This document shows positions 1-6,217 of a stretch of DNA of 9,179 nt, in pieces (the first letter of the stretch is position 1; every line of letters starts with the position of its first letter). The notes beneath the pieces were generated by a model that saw nothing but the letters and a program-made list of their open reading frames with translations, did not search any database and was not told where the DNA came from. Made by a program: the position numbers and the translations under genes. The DNA is from JBJHBY01 sp050485745 (GTDB lineage: Bacteria > Pseudomonadota > Gammaproteobacteria > Pseudomonadales > CAMLJR01). The stretch spans positions 1-9,179 of the forward strand of contig JBJHBY010000146.1 in the NCBI GenBank assembly GCA_050485745.1. The letters are read 5' to 3'.

Positions 1-547
1 CGTACTCCCGAACCGCGGCGATGTCGATGGCCTGGCCGCCGACCATGCCGCGGGCACCCGCCGCCGCCGCCAGGCAGGCGACCAGGCGCAGGCGCCGCGC
101 CGGCTCCAGCTCCGGCAGGTCGGTCAGCAGTTCGAAGGCGCGGGCCTGCAGGGCATCGCCGGCGAGAATCGCGGTGGCCTCGCCAAAGGCGCGGTGGCAG
201 GTGGGGACGCCGCGGCGCAGGTCGTCATCGTCCATCGCCGGCAGGTCGTCGTGGACCAGGGAGTAGGCGTGGATATATTCCACGGCGCAGGCCACCGCAT
301 CCAGTGTCGGCGAGGGTGCGCTGCCGACAGCCTCGGCGGCGGCGTAGACCAGCATCGGTCGAACCCGCTTGCCACCGTTGACCAGGCTGTAGCGCATTGC
401 CTCGAACAGGGGCGCAAGCCACGCCACTGCCCCGATGTCGAACTCCGAGCCCGGTTTGCCCAGGTACAGCTCGAGTGCGGCACCGACCCGGGTCTGGCAG
501 GCGCCGGCATAGGCGCTGAACGAGGCGCTGGCCTGGAAGTCGCTCAT
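1..547 (-). CDS. ispA: Farnesyl diphosphate synthase (IspA), N-terminal part, cut by the window edge
   Basis: Trans-prenyltransferase that condenses IPP with DMAPP and GPP to make farnesyl diphosphate, the cytoplasmic precursor of quinone side chains and undecaprenyl phosphate. Reading the minus strand from ATG at 547-545 gives 182 uninterrupted codons to the left edge; family members are about 295 residues, so roughly 60% is present. The family landmarks are in order: the substrate-binding stretch NGGKRVRP (about residues 57-64), then the first aspartate-rich motif DDLPAMD (D100, D101, D106) that binds Mg2+ and the allylic diphosphate, then GDALQ and a GMVGGQAIDI segment near the cut end. 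The start codon overlaps the xseB stop (ATGA), which implies translational coupling. In many gammaproteobacteria the next gene is dxs; it would lie outside the window. GGPP synthase is the main alternative, but the xseB neighbour strongly favours IspA. Confidence 0.94.
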   Translation of the reverse strand, partial: MSDFQASASFSAYAGACQTRVGAALELYLGKPGSEFDIGAVAWLAPLFEAMRYSLVNGGKRVRPMLVYAAAEAVGSAPSPTLDAVACAVEYIHAYSLVHDDLPAMDDDDLRRGVPTCHRAFGEATAILAGDALQARAFELLTDLPELEPARRLRLVACLAAAAGARGMVGGQAIDIAAVREY

Positions 548-789
548 TCGCTGCCGGTGTCTTCCGCGCCGCCAAATGCGGCGGTATCGCCCTGGTCGTT
601 GAGCAGCAGCTGCACTTTCTGTTCGGCGTCCTCCAGCGCGGCCTGGCATTCCCGGGTGAGGCGGATGCCCTGCTCGAAGGCCTCCAGGGACTGCTCCAGC
701 CCCAGCTCGCCGGCCTCCAGTGCGCGTGCCAGCGCCTCCAGTTCGGCGAGCTTCTTTTCAAAGTCGAACGTTTTTTTGCCCTTGGCCAT
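544..789 (-). CDS. xseB: Exodeoxyribonuclease VII small subunit (XseB)
   Basis: Small subunit of exonuclease VII, which binds several copies to the large subunit XseA to degrade single-stranded DNA in the cytoplasm. The 81-residue product is the normal length for the family. It has the family pattern: FEKKLAELEALARALEAGEL near residues 10-29, LEQSLEAFEQGIRL after it, and then C..ALEDAEQKVQLLL, all predicted helical. An in-frame ATG at 867 would add 26 residues rich in Gly, Pro and Arg that are foreign to the family. That longer start also lies inside the likely -10 box, so ATG at 789 (MAKGKK) is preferred, although its ribosome-binding site is weak. It is the first gene of an operon with ispA, overlapping it by 4 bases. 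XseA is not in the window. Confidence 0.93.
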   Translation of the reverse strand: MAKGKKTFDFEKKLAELEALARALEAGELGLEQSLEAFEQGIRLTRECQAALEDAEQKVQLLLNDQGDTAAFGGAEDTGSE

Positions 790-865
790 CGGCTTGCCCG
801 TCGGTCCCGTGGGGCCGCCACGGCGGCCATGCGTTCCGGGGTGGTGTCCCACCGCAAGACGCAGC

Positions 866-894
866 ATTATAGCGACGTGGCAGCTGCCGGCACA
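866..894 (-). promoter_or_regulatory. Probable sigma-70-type promoter for xseB-ispA
   Basis: On the minus strand a perfect TATAAT (-10) occupies 871-866. A weak -35, TGTGCC (894-889, 3 of 6 matches), precedes it by exactly 17 bases. Transcription would start near 859, leaving a leader of about 70 bases before xseB. A perfect 10-base palindrome GGCAGCTGCC (879-888) sits between the two boxes, where a repressor site could lie. Box quality and position are seen directly; activity is inferred. Confidence 0.5.
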
Positions 895-1028
895 GGCGGT
901 GTCGGTGTCTCAAGCTTTGCGGCCCGGGGCCGCTAAGTATTGATCAGTGCCGGCCGTTGGCCGAAGGTCAATGCAAGCCTTGGAAATACAAGGAGTTCAA
1001 CGCAACTCCGCCAGTATTTCCGGGGCGC

Positions 1029-1062
1029 GCATGCAAACAGGAGGGGATACCTGCTTGCATGC
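1029..1062 (+). repeat. 13-base inverted repeat (stem-loop) upstream of pomA
   Basis: The arms GCATGCAAACAGG (1029-1041) and CCTGCTTGCATGC (1050-1062) match at 12 of 13 positions around an 8-base loop. The only mismatch is A1037 against C1054. No T-run follows (the next bases are CGGGTTAATC), so it is not an intrinsic terminator. It lies 15 bases ahead of the pomA ribosome-binding site. It could be a leader RNA hairpin or a protein-binding site on DNA. Confidence 0.7.
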
Positions 1063-1077
1063 CGGGTTAATCGTGGC

Positions 1078-1082
1078 GGGAG
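1078..1082 (+). promoter_or_regulatory. Ribosome-binding site that sets the pomA start
   Basis: GGGAG lies 6 bases before GTG at 1089. It leaves no spacing before the upstream in-frame TTG at 1083, so GTG 1089 is chosen. That start also yields the MDLAT amino terminus typical of PomA. Confidence 0.75.
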
Positions 1083-1088
1083 TTGAGA

Positions 1089-1850
1089 GTGGATCTGGCA
1101 ACCATTATCGGGTTGATCGGCGGGCTGGTCGTCATTGCCATGGCGATGGCGCTGAGCAGTGGTCTCGGTACCTACATTGATCTGCCCTCGGTCCTGATCG
1201 TGATTGTGGGCAGCGTGTTCGTGGTCATGGTCAAGTTCGGTCTGATGCAGTTCCTGGGTGCCACCAAGGTCGCCGTAAAGGCTTTCGTGTTTCGTCCGGT
1301 TGACCCGGTTGACCTGATCGACGAGGTGGTTGCCCTGGCGGACATCGCCCGCAAGGGCGGCTTGTTATCCCTCGAGGGCAAGGAGGTCTCCCACGAATTT
1401 CTGGAGAACGGTATTCAGCTGCTCGTCGACGGGCATGACCCCGAGGTCGTGCGGGCGCTGCTGGGCAAGGAGCTGAACCAGTCCCAGGCGCGCCACGAGC
1501 GCGGCGCCAGCATCTTTGGCGCGCTGGCCGACGTGGCTCCAGCCATGGGGATGATCGGCACACTGATCGGTCTGGTGGCGATGCTCACGGCGATGGATGA
1601 CCCCAAGGCCATCGGCCCGGCTATGGCCATCGCCCTGTTGACCACCCTGTACGGTGCGATGATCGGCACCATGGTGGCGGGGCCGATTCGCGACAAGCTC
1701 AATCTGCGTCGCGCCGAGGAGGCCTTGACCAAGAAGCTGGTGATCGACGCCCTGCTGGCCATCCAGAGCGGCCAGAACCCGCGGGTCATCGACTCGATGC
1801 TGCGCAATTACCTGCCCGGCAAGCAGCGCGCCAAGGCGGACGAGGCCTGA
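1089..1850 (+). CDS. pomA: Sodium-type flagellar stator protein PomA (MotA family)
   Basis: Inner-membrane subunit of the flagellar stator. Five PomA surround two PomB and rotate against the rotor as ions pass. The 253-residue product is the length I recall for Vibrio PomA, and much of the sequence can be matched to it from memory. Membrane segments lie near residues 3-23, 33-53, 148-168 and 178-198. The cytoplasmic loop keeps the charged residues that face FliG (R88, K89, E96, E99). The prolines P151 and P172 of the MotA family are present, as are T158 and T185/T186, which are associated with sodium use in PomA. The segment DDPKAIGPAMAIALLTTLYG is a family hallmark. GTG start at 1089; a TTG at 1083 would add only two residues. 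pomB begins 2 bases after the stop. The leader contains possible alternative structures that could hide the ribosome-binding site. Confidence 0.95.
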   Translation: MDLATIIGLIGGLVVIAMAMALSSGLGTYIDLPSVLIVIVGSVFVVMVKFGLMQFLGATKVAVKAFVFRPVDPVDLIDEVVALADIARKGGLLSLEGKEVSHEFLENGIQLLVDGHDPEVVRALLGKELNQSQARHERGASIFGALADVAPAMGMIGTLIGLVAMLTAMDDPKAIGPAMAIALLTTLYGAMIGTMVAGPIRDKLNLRRAEEALTKKLVIDALLAIQSGQNPRVIDSMLRNYLPGKQRAKADEA

Positions 1851-1852
1851 GC

Positions 1853-2842
1853 ATGTGGTCGACCCAGGAAGCGTACGAGGACGACGACTGCAACTGCCCG
1901 CCACCGGGGCTGCCCGCCTACATGGGGACCTTTGCCGACCTGATGGCGCTGATGCTGTGCTTCTTCGTGCTCCTGCTCAGCTTCTCGGAGATGGATGCGA
2001 TGAAGTTTCGTCGGCTGGCGGGGTCGATGGCCCAGGCCTTCGGCGTGCAGAACGAGATGCGTCTGATCGAGGTGCCCATGGGCACCAGCATCATCGCCCA
2101 GGAGTTCAGCCCCGGCCGCCCCGAGCCGACGCCAATCAACCAGATCTACCAGCACACCGACAGTATTCCGGAGCTGACCCTGTCGGTGCAGTGCGCCGAG
2201 GAGTACGAACTGGAGCTGGGTGACCCGGAGCACGAAAGTGGCGCCCGCGACCGCCTGGTCAGCGAACTGCAGGCACTGATCGAGGAGACCGAGCGCGATG
2301 CCATGGACCTGGCCCGGGCGCTGGCCCCCCAGATTGCGCGCGGCGACGTCGAGATCGAAACCCGTGGCCGGCAGATTGTCATCCGCATTCCGGAGCGCGG
2401 TTCCTTTGCCTCCGGCTCGGCTGATCTGGCTGCCGAGTACGTGCGTGTACTGCGTGAGGTCCGTGATGTACTGATCACCAAGGACGGCGATATCGAGGTC
2501 CAGGGGCATACCGACAATATTCCGATCAGTACTGCGCGCTTTCGCTCCAACTGGGACCTGTCGGCATCCCGTGCGGCATCCGTGGCGCATGAGCTGCTGG
2601 CGGGGGATGTGCTGGATCCACGCCGACTGCAGGTGGTGGGTTTTGCCGATGTGCTGCCGCTGGCGAGCAACGATACGGTCGAGGGACGTGCCCGCAACCG
2701 CAGGGTCGAAGTGGTGATCCGGCAGGGGCTGGATGAGGATATGCGCGACAGCTTGCAGACGCTGAAACAGAGCGACCCCGAGACCTTCCGCAGCCTGGAG
2801 ACCGAGTACCGGTTCGAGCTGAGGCCGGGCGAAATCTTCTGA
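1853..2842 (+). CDS. pomB: Sodium-type flagellar stator protein PomB (MotB family)
   Basis: Ion-binding and wall-anchoring subunit of the stator. It has one transmembrane helix and a periplasmic OmpA-like domain that grips peptidoglycan. The amino terminus carries CPPPGLPAYMGTFADLM, typical of PomB. D29 is the essential ion-carrying aspartate and C36 follows seven residues later, as in Vibrio (D24/C31). The membrane helix spans about 26-44, and the plug region follows (about 45-64, SEMDAMKFRRLAGSMAQAFG). TSIIAQEFSPGRPEPTPI (78-95) is also PomB-like. A variable acidic linker leads to the OmpA-C domain, with GHTDNIP (218-224), NWDLSASRA (233-241) and ARNRRVEV (280-287). An extra tail of about 39 residues (291-329), charged and ending EIF, extends past the domain; it is longer than the short Vibrio tail I recall. 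It starts 2 bases after pomA, and the PilZ gene follows 19 bases downstream. Confidence 0.95.
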   Translation: MWSTQEAYEDDDCNCPPPGLPAYMGTFADLMALMLCFFVLLLSFSEMDAMKFRRLAGSMAQAFGVQNEMRLIEVPMGTSIIAQEFSPGRPEPTPINQIYQHTDSIPELTLSVQCAEEYELELGDPEHESGARDRLVSELQALIEETERDAMDLARALAPQIARGDVEIETRGRQIVIRIPERGSFASGSADLAAEYVRVLREVRDVLITKDGDIEVQGHTDNIPISTARFRSNWDLSASRAASVAHELLAGDVLDPRRLQVVGFADVLPLASNDTVEGRARNRRVEVVIRQGLDEDMRDSLQTLKQSDPETFRSLETEYRFELRPGEIF

Positions 2843-2861
2843 CCACGGGAGATAACAATAA

Positions 2862-3467
2862 ATGGAACGTCGCCGCTTCTTTCGTATTCAGGAGTCCGTG
2901 GGGCTGAGTTATCGGGTGCTTTCGGAGGGCGAGGCCGCCGCCCTGGCCACGGCGCTGCGCGATGGCGGCGGCGGTATTGATTACGCCGCCAATTTCGACA
3001 ACCGTATTCGCAGTCTGCTTGGCGCATTGCGCGTGCAGAGCGAGGTTGCCGCGGAATTGCTCGAGCTGATCAACCGCAAGCTCAACCTGGTCATCAGCCA
3101 GCTCAGCCTGGATGCCGAGGCCATTCAGCAACTGGCCTTCGACATGCGCCAGGTCAGTATCAGTGCCTGTGGTCTCGGTTGTGAAGTGGAGCAGCCGCTG
3201 CCGGCGGGCGCCCCGGTGCGCCTGGATCTGCTGCTGGAGCCCGGGGACCTGCGCGTCACCGTACTGGCCCGGGTCGTGGCCTGTGAGACTCTGGAGGCCG
3301 AGGCAAAGGTAGATCCAGAGGCACTGGAACCCCCGGCTCGCTGGTTTCTGCGCCTGGACTTCGAGGTGATCAATACCCATGACCAGGAATTGCTGATTCA
3401 GCATGTAGTCCGACGCCAGTCATCCCAGTTGCGCCAGCGCCGCGACGTCGCATCGCCGGACCCCTGA
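2862..3467 (+). CDS. PilZ-domain protein, probable c-di-GMP effector next to the stator genes
   Basis: Likely cytoplasmic PilZ protein; PilZ domains bind c-di-GMP through an arginine motif and a [D/N]xSxxG motif. The 201-residue product opens with ERRRFFR, giving R4xxxR8. The second motif reads S99-I-S101-A-C-G104, so the usual Asp/Asn is Ser, while Ser and Gly are kept. Between them lies an insert of about 65-70 residues (about 30-97), mostly helical, including LLELINRKLNLVISQLSLDAEAI; this is unlike a minimal PilZ domain. Beta-barrel strands follow (VRLDLLLEPG, RVTVLARVVAC, WFLRLDFEVI). No signal peptide or membrane helix. It lies 19 bases after pomB behind GGGAG (2847-2851), so it is probably co-transcribed with the stator. 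Flagellar PilZ proteins (YcgR, FlgZ) slow motors through stator or rotor contacts; a similar job is inferred from position. Symbol left blank because the exact family is not certain. Confidence 0.82.
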   Translation: MERRRFFRIQESVGLSYRVLSEGEAAALATALRDGGGGIDYAANFDNRIRSLLGALRVQSEVAAELLELINRKLNLVISQLSLDAEAIQQLAFDMRQVSISACGLGCEVEQPLPAGAPVRLDLLLEPGDLRVTVLARVVACETLEAEAKVDPEALEPPARWFLRLDFEVINTHDQELLIQHVVRRQSSQLRQRRDVASPDP

Positions 3468-3506
3468 GAGACCGCTGCGCCGGCCGCCGGGAGGCTGTCG
3501 TGGCTG

Positions 3507-3515
3507 TGCTATGAT
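3507..3515 (+). promoter_or_regulatory. Candidate extended -10 promoter for the ABC importer genes
   Basis: TGCTATGAT (TGn followed by TATGAT) matches an extended -10 element 57 bases before the binding-protein gene. No good -35 lies 16-18 bases upstream, which extended -10 promoters can tolerate. The 104-base gap (3468-3571) is too short for a complete cobalamin riboswitch, and no B12-box-like motif or Fur-box-like AT-rich palindrome was recognised. Confidence 0.4.
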
Positions 3516-3571
3516 CCGGCTTCCCCGCAATCCCGTGTTGCACCGACCCGCCGCCAGGCCGACTTCGACAT

Positions 3572-4420
3572 ATGCCGCCCGCCCGTCTCCTGTCCTGCTT
3601 ACGCCGCTGTCTCATTCTGCTGGGCCTGTCGTTGCCGTTGACTGTGCAGGCGCAGCCGGGCGTGCCGCAGCGCATCGTGTCGTTCAACCTCTGTGCGGAC
3701 CAGTGGCTGCTGAAACTGGTGGAGCGGGAGCGCATCGCCAGCATCAGCCACTGGACACAGCGCCCCGAGAACTCTCATGTCGCCGCCCTGGCCGAGGGCC
3801 TTCCGGCGAATCGCGGTCGCGTCGAGGAACTGCTGCCCCTGGCACCGGATCTGGTGCTGGCCGGACGCTTCAATGACCCCGGTCGTCTGCAGATGCTGCG
3901 TCGGCTGGGGTATCGGGTGGAGGCACTCGATGTGCCCGAGGACATCGAGTCGGCGGTCGAAGCCATCCGCGCATTTGGCGCTCTGGTCGGTGCGGAGGCG
4001 GCCGCTGAGGTCATGGCTGAGGACATGGCCGCGGGGCTGCAGGCACTGCAGGTTCAGGCGCAGGGGCTGCAGCCACGGCTTGCCGCGGTGTATGCAGCCA
4101 ACGGCGTGACCGCTGGCCGCGGCACCGTGCTGGATCAGTTGCTGCGCATGGCCGGCCTGCGTAACCTGGCGGCGGAACTGGGCATCAATGGCTACGGCAG
4201 CCTGCCCCTGGAGCAGTTGCTCTGGCACCAGCCCGAACTGCTGGTGATCGAGAGCAATGTCGAGGGTGGTGGTGAGTCCCTGGCGGAGCGGGTGCTGCGG
4301 CATCCGGCGCTGGAAAGCCGCTACGGCGAGGATCGCCGTGTGGTGCTGCCGGCGTCGCTCACTGCCTGCGTCGGGCCGATGAACCTCGACGCGGTCGCCC
4401 TGCTGCTGGCGGCGCGATAA
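3572..4420 (+). CDS. Periplasmic substrate-binding protein of a cobalamin/iron-complex type ABC importer
   Basis: Class III periplasmic binding protein (BtuF/FepB/FecB type) that would hand an iron or cobalt chelate to the adjacent permease. The 282-residue product begins with a signal peptide: Arg residues at 5, 11 and 12, a hydrophobic core at 13-25, and likely cleavage after VQA (27). The mature start PQRIVSFNLCADQWLL is the usual first strand and helix of the fold. EELLPLAPDLVLAGRF is the conserved end of the first lobe, LGYRVEALDVPEDI leads into the backbone helix, and GYGSLPLEQLLWHQPELLVIE belongs to the second lobe. No lipobox. The ribosome-binding site ahead of ATG 3572 is weak. Its stop overlaps the permease start by one base (TAATG). 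Substrate is unresolved: cobalamin, heme, or a ferric siderophore. No TonB-dependent receptor is nearby to decide it. Confidence 0.88.
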   Translation: MPPARLLSCLRRCLILLGLSLPLTVQAQPGVPQRIVSFNLCADQWLLKLVERERIASISHWTQRPENSHVAALAEGLPANRGRVEELLPLAPDLVLAGRFNDPGRLQMLRRLGYRVEALDVPEDIESAVEAIRAFGALVGAEAAAEVMAEDMAAGLQALQVQAQGLQPRLAAVYAANGVTAGRGTVLDQLLRMAGLRNLAAELGINGYGSLPLEQLLWHQPELLVIESNVEGGGESLAERVLRHPALESRYGEDRRVVLPASLTACVGPMNLDAVALLLAAR

Positions 4421-5418
4421 TGCGTCCGCTGGTGCCATTGCCGGATCGTGTCCTGTTGCCGCTGCTGGGCGCGTTGTTGCTCGGCTGCCTGTTTTTGGCC
4501 CTGCAGGTCGGGCCGGTCAGGCTTGACTTCGCGCGCGCCCTGCTGGCGCCGGGGGACTCGATTGAGGGGCTGATCCTGTGGCAGGTGCGTCTGCCCCGCG
4601 CCCTGCTGGCCATCTGTGTCGGGGCCACCCTGGGGATGGCCGGGGCTGCGCTGCAGGGCATGCTGCGCAACCCTCTGGCCAGCCCCGGGCTGGTGGGGGT
4701 GAGCAATTGTGCCGCCCTGGGTGCGGTGCTGGTCCTGTACTCCGGGCTTGCCCTGCACGCCTGGTATATCCTGCCGCTGGCGGGCATGACCGGTGCCGCC
4801 CTGTCGGTCATGTTGGTATTTTTGCTGGCTGGCCGGCGCAGCAGCGTGCTCACTCTGATCCTCGCCGGCGTGGCGATCAACTCCGTTGTCGCATCGCTGA
4901 TCTCCCTGGTGCTGAATCTGGCGCCAAACCCCTTTGCGGTCAGTGAGATCACCTACTGGTTGCTGGGCTCGATTGCGGACCGCAGCTTCCAGGACGTCTT
5001 CGTGGCGCTGCCCTTCATGCTGGCGGGCTGGGCGCTGATCCTTTCCGGGGGGCGCTACCTCGACGCCCTGAGTCTGGGCGAGGATACGGCGCGCACCCTG
5101 GGCTTTGCCGATACGCGGGTGCGCTGGCGTCTGATCATCGGCGTCGCCGCTTGTGTGGGCGCAGCGGTGTCCGTCAGTGGCACCATCGGCTTTGTCGGGC
5201 TCGTCGTGCCTCATCTGTTGCGCCCCTGGGTCGGGCACGAGCCGCGCCGGTTGCTGGCGGCGAGTGCCCTCGGTGGCGCGCTGCTGCTGTTGCTGGCGGA
5301 TATTGCCGTGCAGTGGATCTCACCGCACCAGGATCTGAAGCTGGGTGTGGTGACTGCCCTGATTGGCGGCCCCGTGTTCCTGCACCTGATCTACCGGACG
5401 AGGAATCGCCTGCTGTGA
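4420..5418 (+). CDS. FecCD/BtuC-family ABC importer permease
   Basis: Integral inner-membrane permease for vitamin B12 or ferric-chelate uptake, normally a homodimer with about ten helices per chain. At 332 residues it has the usual length. Family signatures include RLPRALLAICVGATLGMAGA (57-76), LQGMLRNPLASPGLVGVS (78-95) and, in the cytoplasmic coupling region, LGEDTARTLGF. A GTIGFVGLVVPHLLRPWVGHEPR segment precedes the last helices, and GGPVFLHLIYRTR closes the protein. It starts within the stop codon of the binding-protein gene and overlaps the ATPase gene by 4 bases (GTGA). The three genes are therefore almost certainly one translationally coupled operon. A single permease gene implies a homodimer, as in BtuCD, rather than a FepD/FepG-type pair. 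Confidence 0.93.
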   Translation: MRPLVPLPDRVLLPLLGALLLGCLFLALQVGPVRLDFARALLAPGDSIEGLILWQVRLPRALLAICVGATLGMAGAALQGMLRNPLASPGLVGVSNCAALGAVLVLYSGLALHAWYILPLAGMTGAALSVMLVFLLAGRRSSVLTLILAGVAINSVVASLISLVLNLAPNPFAVSEITYWLLGSIADRSFQDVFVALPFMLAGWALILSGGRYLDALSLGEDTARTLGFADTRVRWRLIIGVAACVGAAVSVSGTIGFVGLVVPHLLRPWVGHEPRRLLAASALGGALLLLLADIAVQWISPHQDLKLGVVTALIGGPVFLHLIYRTRNRLL

Positions 5419-6191
5419 GCCTGTTGCTGGCACGGGACATCGAGGTGCGTTTCGACGGTCATGCCATTCTGCAGGGTGCCGGCCTGGGGTTGCGCAGTGG
5501 TGAGCTGGTCGGGCTGATTGGCCCCAATGGCGCCGGCAAGACCACCTTGCTGCGGGTCATGGCGCAGCTGCAGGCGATTGATGCCGGTGAGGTCAGCCTG
5601 GATGGCCGGCCTCTCACCACCCTCTCACCCCGAAAGCTGGCGCGACGCCTGGGCTATCTGGAGCAGGGCGCTCCGGCACACTGGCCGCTGGCGGTGGAGA
5701 CCCTCGTAGCCCTGGGGCGCATTCCCCATCTCGGTTGGTGGCAGCGCCCGGGGGAGTCCGATCGTGTCGCGATCGACCGGGCCATGGCGCTGACCGAGGT
5801 CACGCATCTGCGCGAACGTATTGTCACCACACTCTCCGGCGGCGAGCGCCTGCGCTGCCTGCTGGCCCGGGTGCTGGCGGCGCAGCCGGACCTGATTCTG
5901 GCGGACGAGCCGGTCGCAGCGCTCGACCCCTATCACCAGTTGCATGTGATGGAGATTCTGCGCGCCCATGCCGAGGCCGGCGGCGCGGTGGTGGCGGTGC
6001 TGCACGACCTCAATCTCGCCGCACGCTTCTGTCACCGCCTGCTGTTGCTGGATGCCGGGCGTGTCATCGCCGAGGGCATCCCGGAAGACGTACTGACGGC
6101 GCAGCATTTGCGCGACGTCTACGGTATCGAGGCGCGGGTGCGACAGGAGAGCGGCGATTTCAGTGTGGTGCCCTGGCGTCGTGCGCGCTAG
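5415..6191 (+). CDS. ATP-binding subunit of the cobalamin/iron-complex ABC importer
   Basis: Cytoplasmic ATPase that powers the adjacent permease (FepC/BtuD class). The 258-residue product has every expected motif: Walker A GPNGAGKT (36-43), Q-loop Q84, signature LSGGE (140-144), Walker B LILADEP with catalytic E165, D-loop residues near 170, and H-loop H197 in LHDLN. No catalytic residue is missing. An open frame continues upstream to 5151, but that part lies inside the permease gene in another frame and is not protein-like. The GTG at 5415, overlapping the permease stop (GTGA), gives the standard amino terminus, MSLLLARDIEVRFDG. It is the last gene of the importer operon, and a stem-loop follows the stop after 26 bases. 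Confidence 0.94.
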   Translation: MSLLLARDIEVRFDGHAILQGAGLGLRSGELVGLIGPNGAGKTTLLRVMAQLQAIDAGEVSLDGRPLTTLSPRKLARRLGYLEQGAPAHWPLAVETLVALGRIPHLGWWQRPGESDRVAIDRAMALTEVTHLRERIVTTLSGGERLRCLLARVLAAQPDLILADEPVAALDPYHQLHVMEILRAHAEAGGAVVAVLHDLNLAARFCHRLLLLDAGRVIAEGIPEDVLTAQHLRDVYGIEARVRQESGDFSVVPWRRAR

Positions 6192-6217
6192 GAGGCAGGG
6201 GGTCCCCCGGCCGCCAC

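Larger units (their letters stand above)
919..1088 (+). promoter_or_regulatory. Inverted-repeat-rich pomA leader, candidate translational switch
   Basis: No gene lies between 790 and 1088; the half next to pomA is full of complementary arms. In order: GCGGCC/GGCCGC (919-924/928-933); CGGCC/GGCCG (951-955/959-963); CCTTG/CAAGG (978-982/989-993); GGAAATAC/GTATTTCC (982-989/1014-1021) enclosing GGAGTT/AACTCC (992-997/1004-1009); and a 13-base arm pair at 1029-1062. AACTCCGCC (1004-1012) can also pair, with one bulged G, with 1075-1084, which contains the pomA ribosome-binding site. The 978-993 hairpin excludes the 982-1021 structure, so two alternative folds are possible: one leaves the ribosome-binding site free, the other hides it. 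The complementarities are read directly; regulation is inference. I found no convincing sigma-70, sigma-28 or sigma-54 promoter here. Confidence 0.4.

Noticed and set aside
919..933. GCGGCC/GGCCGC hairpin as a terminator
   Set aside because: A 6-bp stem with no T-run and no gene ending before it on the plus strand; kept only as part of the leader description.
194..943. Open frame of 249 codons on the plus strand
   Set aside because: Antisense to ispA and xseB, which are unmistakable. The translation is low-complexity, and long antisense frames are expected in DNA this rich in GC.
965..1075. Resemblance to a c-di-GMP-I (GEMM) riboswitch: GCAAGCC, GAAA loop, GG, ACGCAA and later GCCGGGTTA in the right order
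   Set aside because: Six bases (AGTTCA) separate the GG from ACGCAA where the known core allows about one. The AAAGC after it and the CCUA tetraloop-receptor segment are missing. A cmsearch with RF01051 would settle it; a significant hit would revive the idea.
3599..5238. Long minus-strand open frames (3599-4438 and 4321-5238)
   Set aside because: They lie opposite the binding-protein and permease genes. They are rich in Gln, Arg and His with no domain pattern, typical shadows of GC-rich coding DNA.
5151..5414. Upstream extension of the ATPase frame, giving 346 residues
   Set aside because: The extra 88 residues overlap the permease gene in another frame and are not protein-like. The GTG at 5415 gives a normal ATPase start.
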